Assembly: GCF_000620645.1 (NCBI RefSeq)
Contig: NZ_JIAV01000021.1
Span: 186,001-250,000, forward strand
Length of the DNA: 64,000 nucleotides
From: Nocardioides sp. URHA0032
GTDB lineage: Bacteria; Actinomycetota; Actinomycetes; Propionibacteriales; Nocardioidaceae
Direction of reading: 5' to 3'
Made by a program: the position numbers and the translations under genes. The notes beneath the pieces are model-generated. The model had not been told where the DNA came from. It did no database searches and worked only from the letters and a program-made list of their open reading frames with translations. Shown one piece after another: positions 63,395-64,000 of the stretch. Every line of letters starts with the position of its first letter. Within the stretch, counting starts at the first letter, position 1.

Positions 63395-64000
63395 TCAAAA
63401 CGCGTAGGTACTAGCAGGCTTCTTGGACATAGATGCGGCGAGTCGGGCCAGCACTAGGCCAACCATCGGGGCGATGTTGACGCTCGGATCGCTGCGGTCG
63501 AGACCCCATCCGCCAGCCGTGCCGATCGCCCGCTTCCGAGACCCCTCGCGCGCCGCATTGACCGACTCTTGATCCGCATGAGTAAGTCGGCCAGCCTCGA
63601 GGTTGGACTTGACTAGTCCGCAGGCGCGAGACATGTCGGAGGCGTTGCCCGTGAGCACCTTCACCCCCAGCGCCTTGAGCGTGGGGATCATGGAAGCCGC
63701 AGGGGACTGGCCGTCGATAAACACGACCGTCCCGCGGCCCGAGCGCCTCCAAGCGTCAGCCACCCACTTGACCGCGGCAGCCTCATCCATGCCAGCCCAG
63801 ACTTCTTCGACGTGCGCCGAATCCTTCTCGACCCAGCACGCCTCGACCGAGATCTCCCGGCCGTGCGACATGTCCACCGCGAACCCGTTGGGCTTAGTGC
63901 CAGACGGGGGTCCGACGTCGACCGCCTCGCCCCACAGCGCGCCATTGAAGGGCGAGAACTGTTTCGTGATCTCGTCCCAGATGCCGCGGGCTTCGCGGTT
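63395..64000 (-). CDS. Terminase large subunit, C-terminal nuclease part (runs off the right edge)
   Basis: About 201 residues visible, open at 64000. RNase H-like nuclease domain with first acidic residue in NGFAVDMSHGREISVEACW and the next in TVVFIDGQSPA. Later REGSRKRAIGTAGGWGLDRS lies on the DNA-binding face. The ATPase half lies beyond the window. Confidence 0.78.
   Translation of the reverse strand, partial: NREARGIWDEITKQFSPFNGALWGEAVDVGPPSGTKPNGFAVDMSHGREISVEACWVEKDSAHVEEVWAGMDEAAAVKWVADAWRRSGRGTVVFIDGQSPAASMIPTLKALGVKVLTGNASDMSRACGLVKSNLEAGRLTHADQESVNAAREGSRKRAIGTAGGWGLDRSDPSVNIAPMVGLVLARLAASMSKKPASTYAF

Larger units (their letters stand above)
41826..64000. mobile_element. Siphovirus-type prophage (left part; continues past the window)
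   Basis: From the broken tRNA gene to the right edge the genes are phage-like and mostly minus strand, in the order (reading leftward) terminase, portal, MuF, scaffold, capsid, connectors, major tail, chaperone, tape measure, tail, lysis, fibres. Spacer and codon character change relative to the host side. No integrase or repressor is in view, so the other end must be beyond 64 kb. The exact left boundary is inferred. Confidence 0.85.

Overview
The window is high-GC actinobacterial chromosome, most like Nocardioides or a relative. Signs of this are frequent GTG starts, GTGA/ATGA overlaps, many TANNNT -10 boxes 6 to 8 bases before a start codon (leaderless mRNAs), a MacRS-like two-component pair, and the gene neighbourhood recO-uppS / znu-zur / glyS-dusB / dgt-dnaG-tRNA-Asn. 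The species assignment is an inference.

Layout: (1) 1-3031, a stress module. A SigB/SigF-type sigma factor gene runs off the left edge, divergent from a zinc alcohol dehydrogenase and a fused PP2C/HATPase/STAS regulator. A mirror-symmetric pair of GTTT-N15-GGGTAC promoters lies between them. (2) 3055-13894, leuA behind a peptide-leader attenuator, a MASE1/PAS histidine kinase, an alpha/beta hydrolase, recO, uppS, a second histidine kinase, a MacR/MacS-like pair, and a yiaA-like gene frameshifted by a 37-bp tandem duplication. (3) 13910-16318, an arsenic island (arsN1, arsC, aquaporin, arsR, divergent arsI). (4) 16404-19524, zur-znuB-znuC-znuA with two Zur-type boxes over the znuA promoter. 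(5) 19548-29061, housekeeping genes ending with tRNA-Asn.

(6) 29106-38456 is a gas-vesicle island. The operon gvpY-like, gvpZ-like, gvpA, F, G, O, J, L, S, K is almost entirely coupled by overlapping start/stop codons and preceded by GTTT-N15-GGGTAC. Satellite genes on both strands carry GCAT-N16-GGGTAC or GCTT-N15-GGGTAC promoters. The same class of promoter drives the sigma gene at the left edge, so gas-vesicle expression is plausibly part of that general-stress regulon. Several proteins here have long acidic (D/E) or histone-H1-like basic (K/A) tails. (7) 38574-41768, a secreted protein, a 600-bp stretch without a convincing gene, a PIG-L deacetylase, a small membrane protein and a DUF72 protein.

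(8) From about 41.8 kb to the right edge lies a siphovirus-type prophage. It begins beside a 5' half of a tRNA-Met gene and a complete tRNA-Met gene. Its late module is read on the minus strand: terminase, portal, MuF, scaffold, capsid, connectors, major tail protein, frameshifted tail chaperone, tape measure, tail proteins, lysis genes, fibres. Plus-strand moron-like genes are embedded in it (a lipoprotein, an HTH protein, a four-gene small-protein cassette and a collagen-like protein). The tape-measure gene has an in-frame amber codon at codon 15 behind a perfect ribosome binding site. No integrase, repressor or CRISPR array is visible; the integrase would have to lie beyond the right edge.
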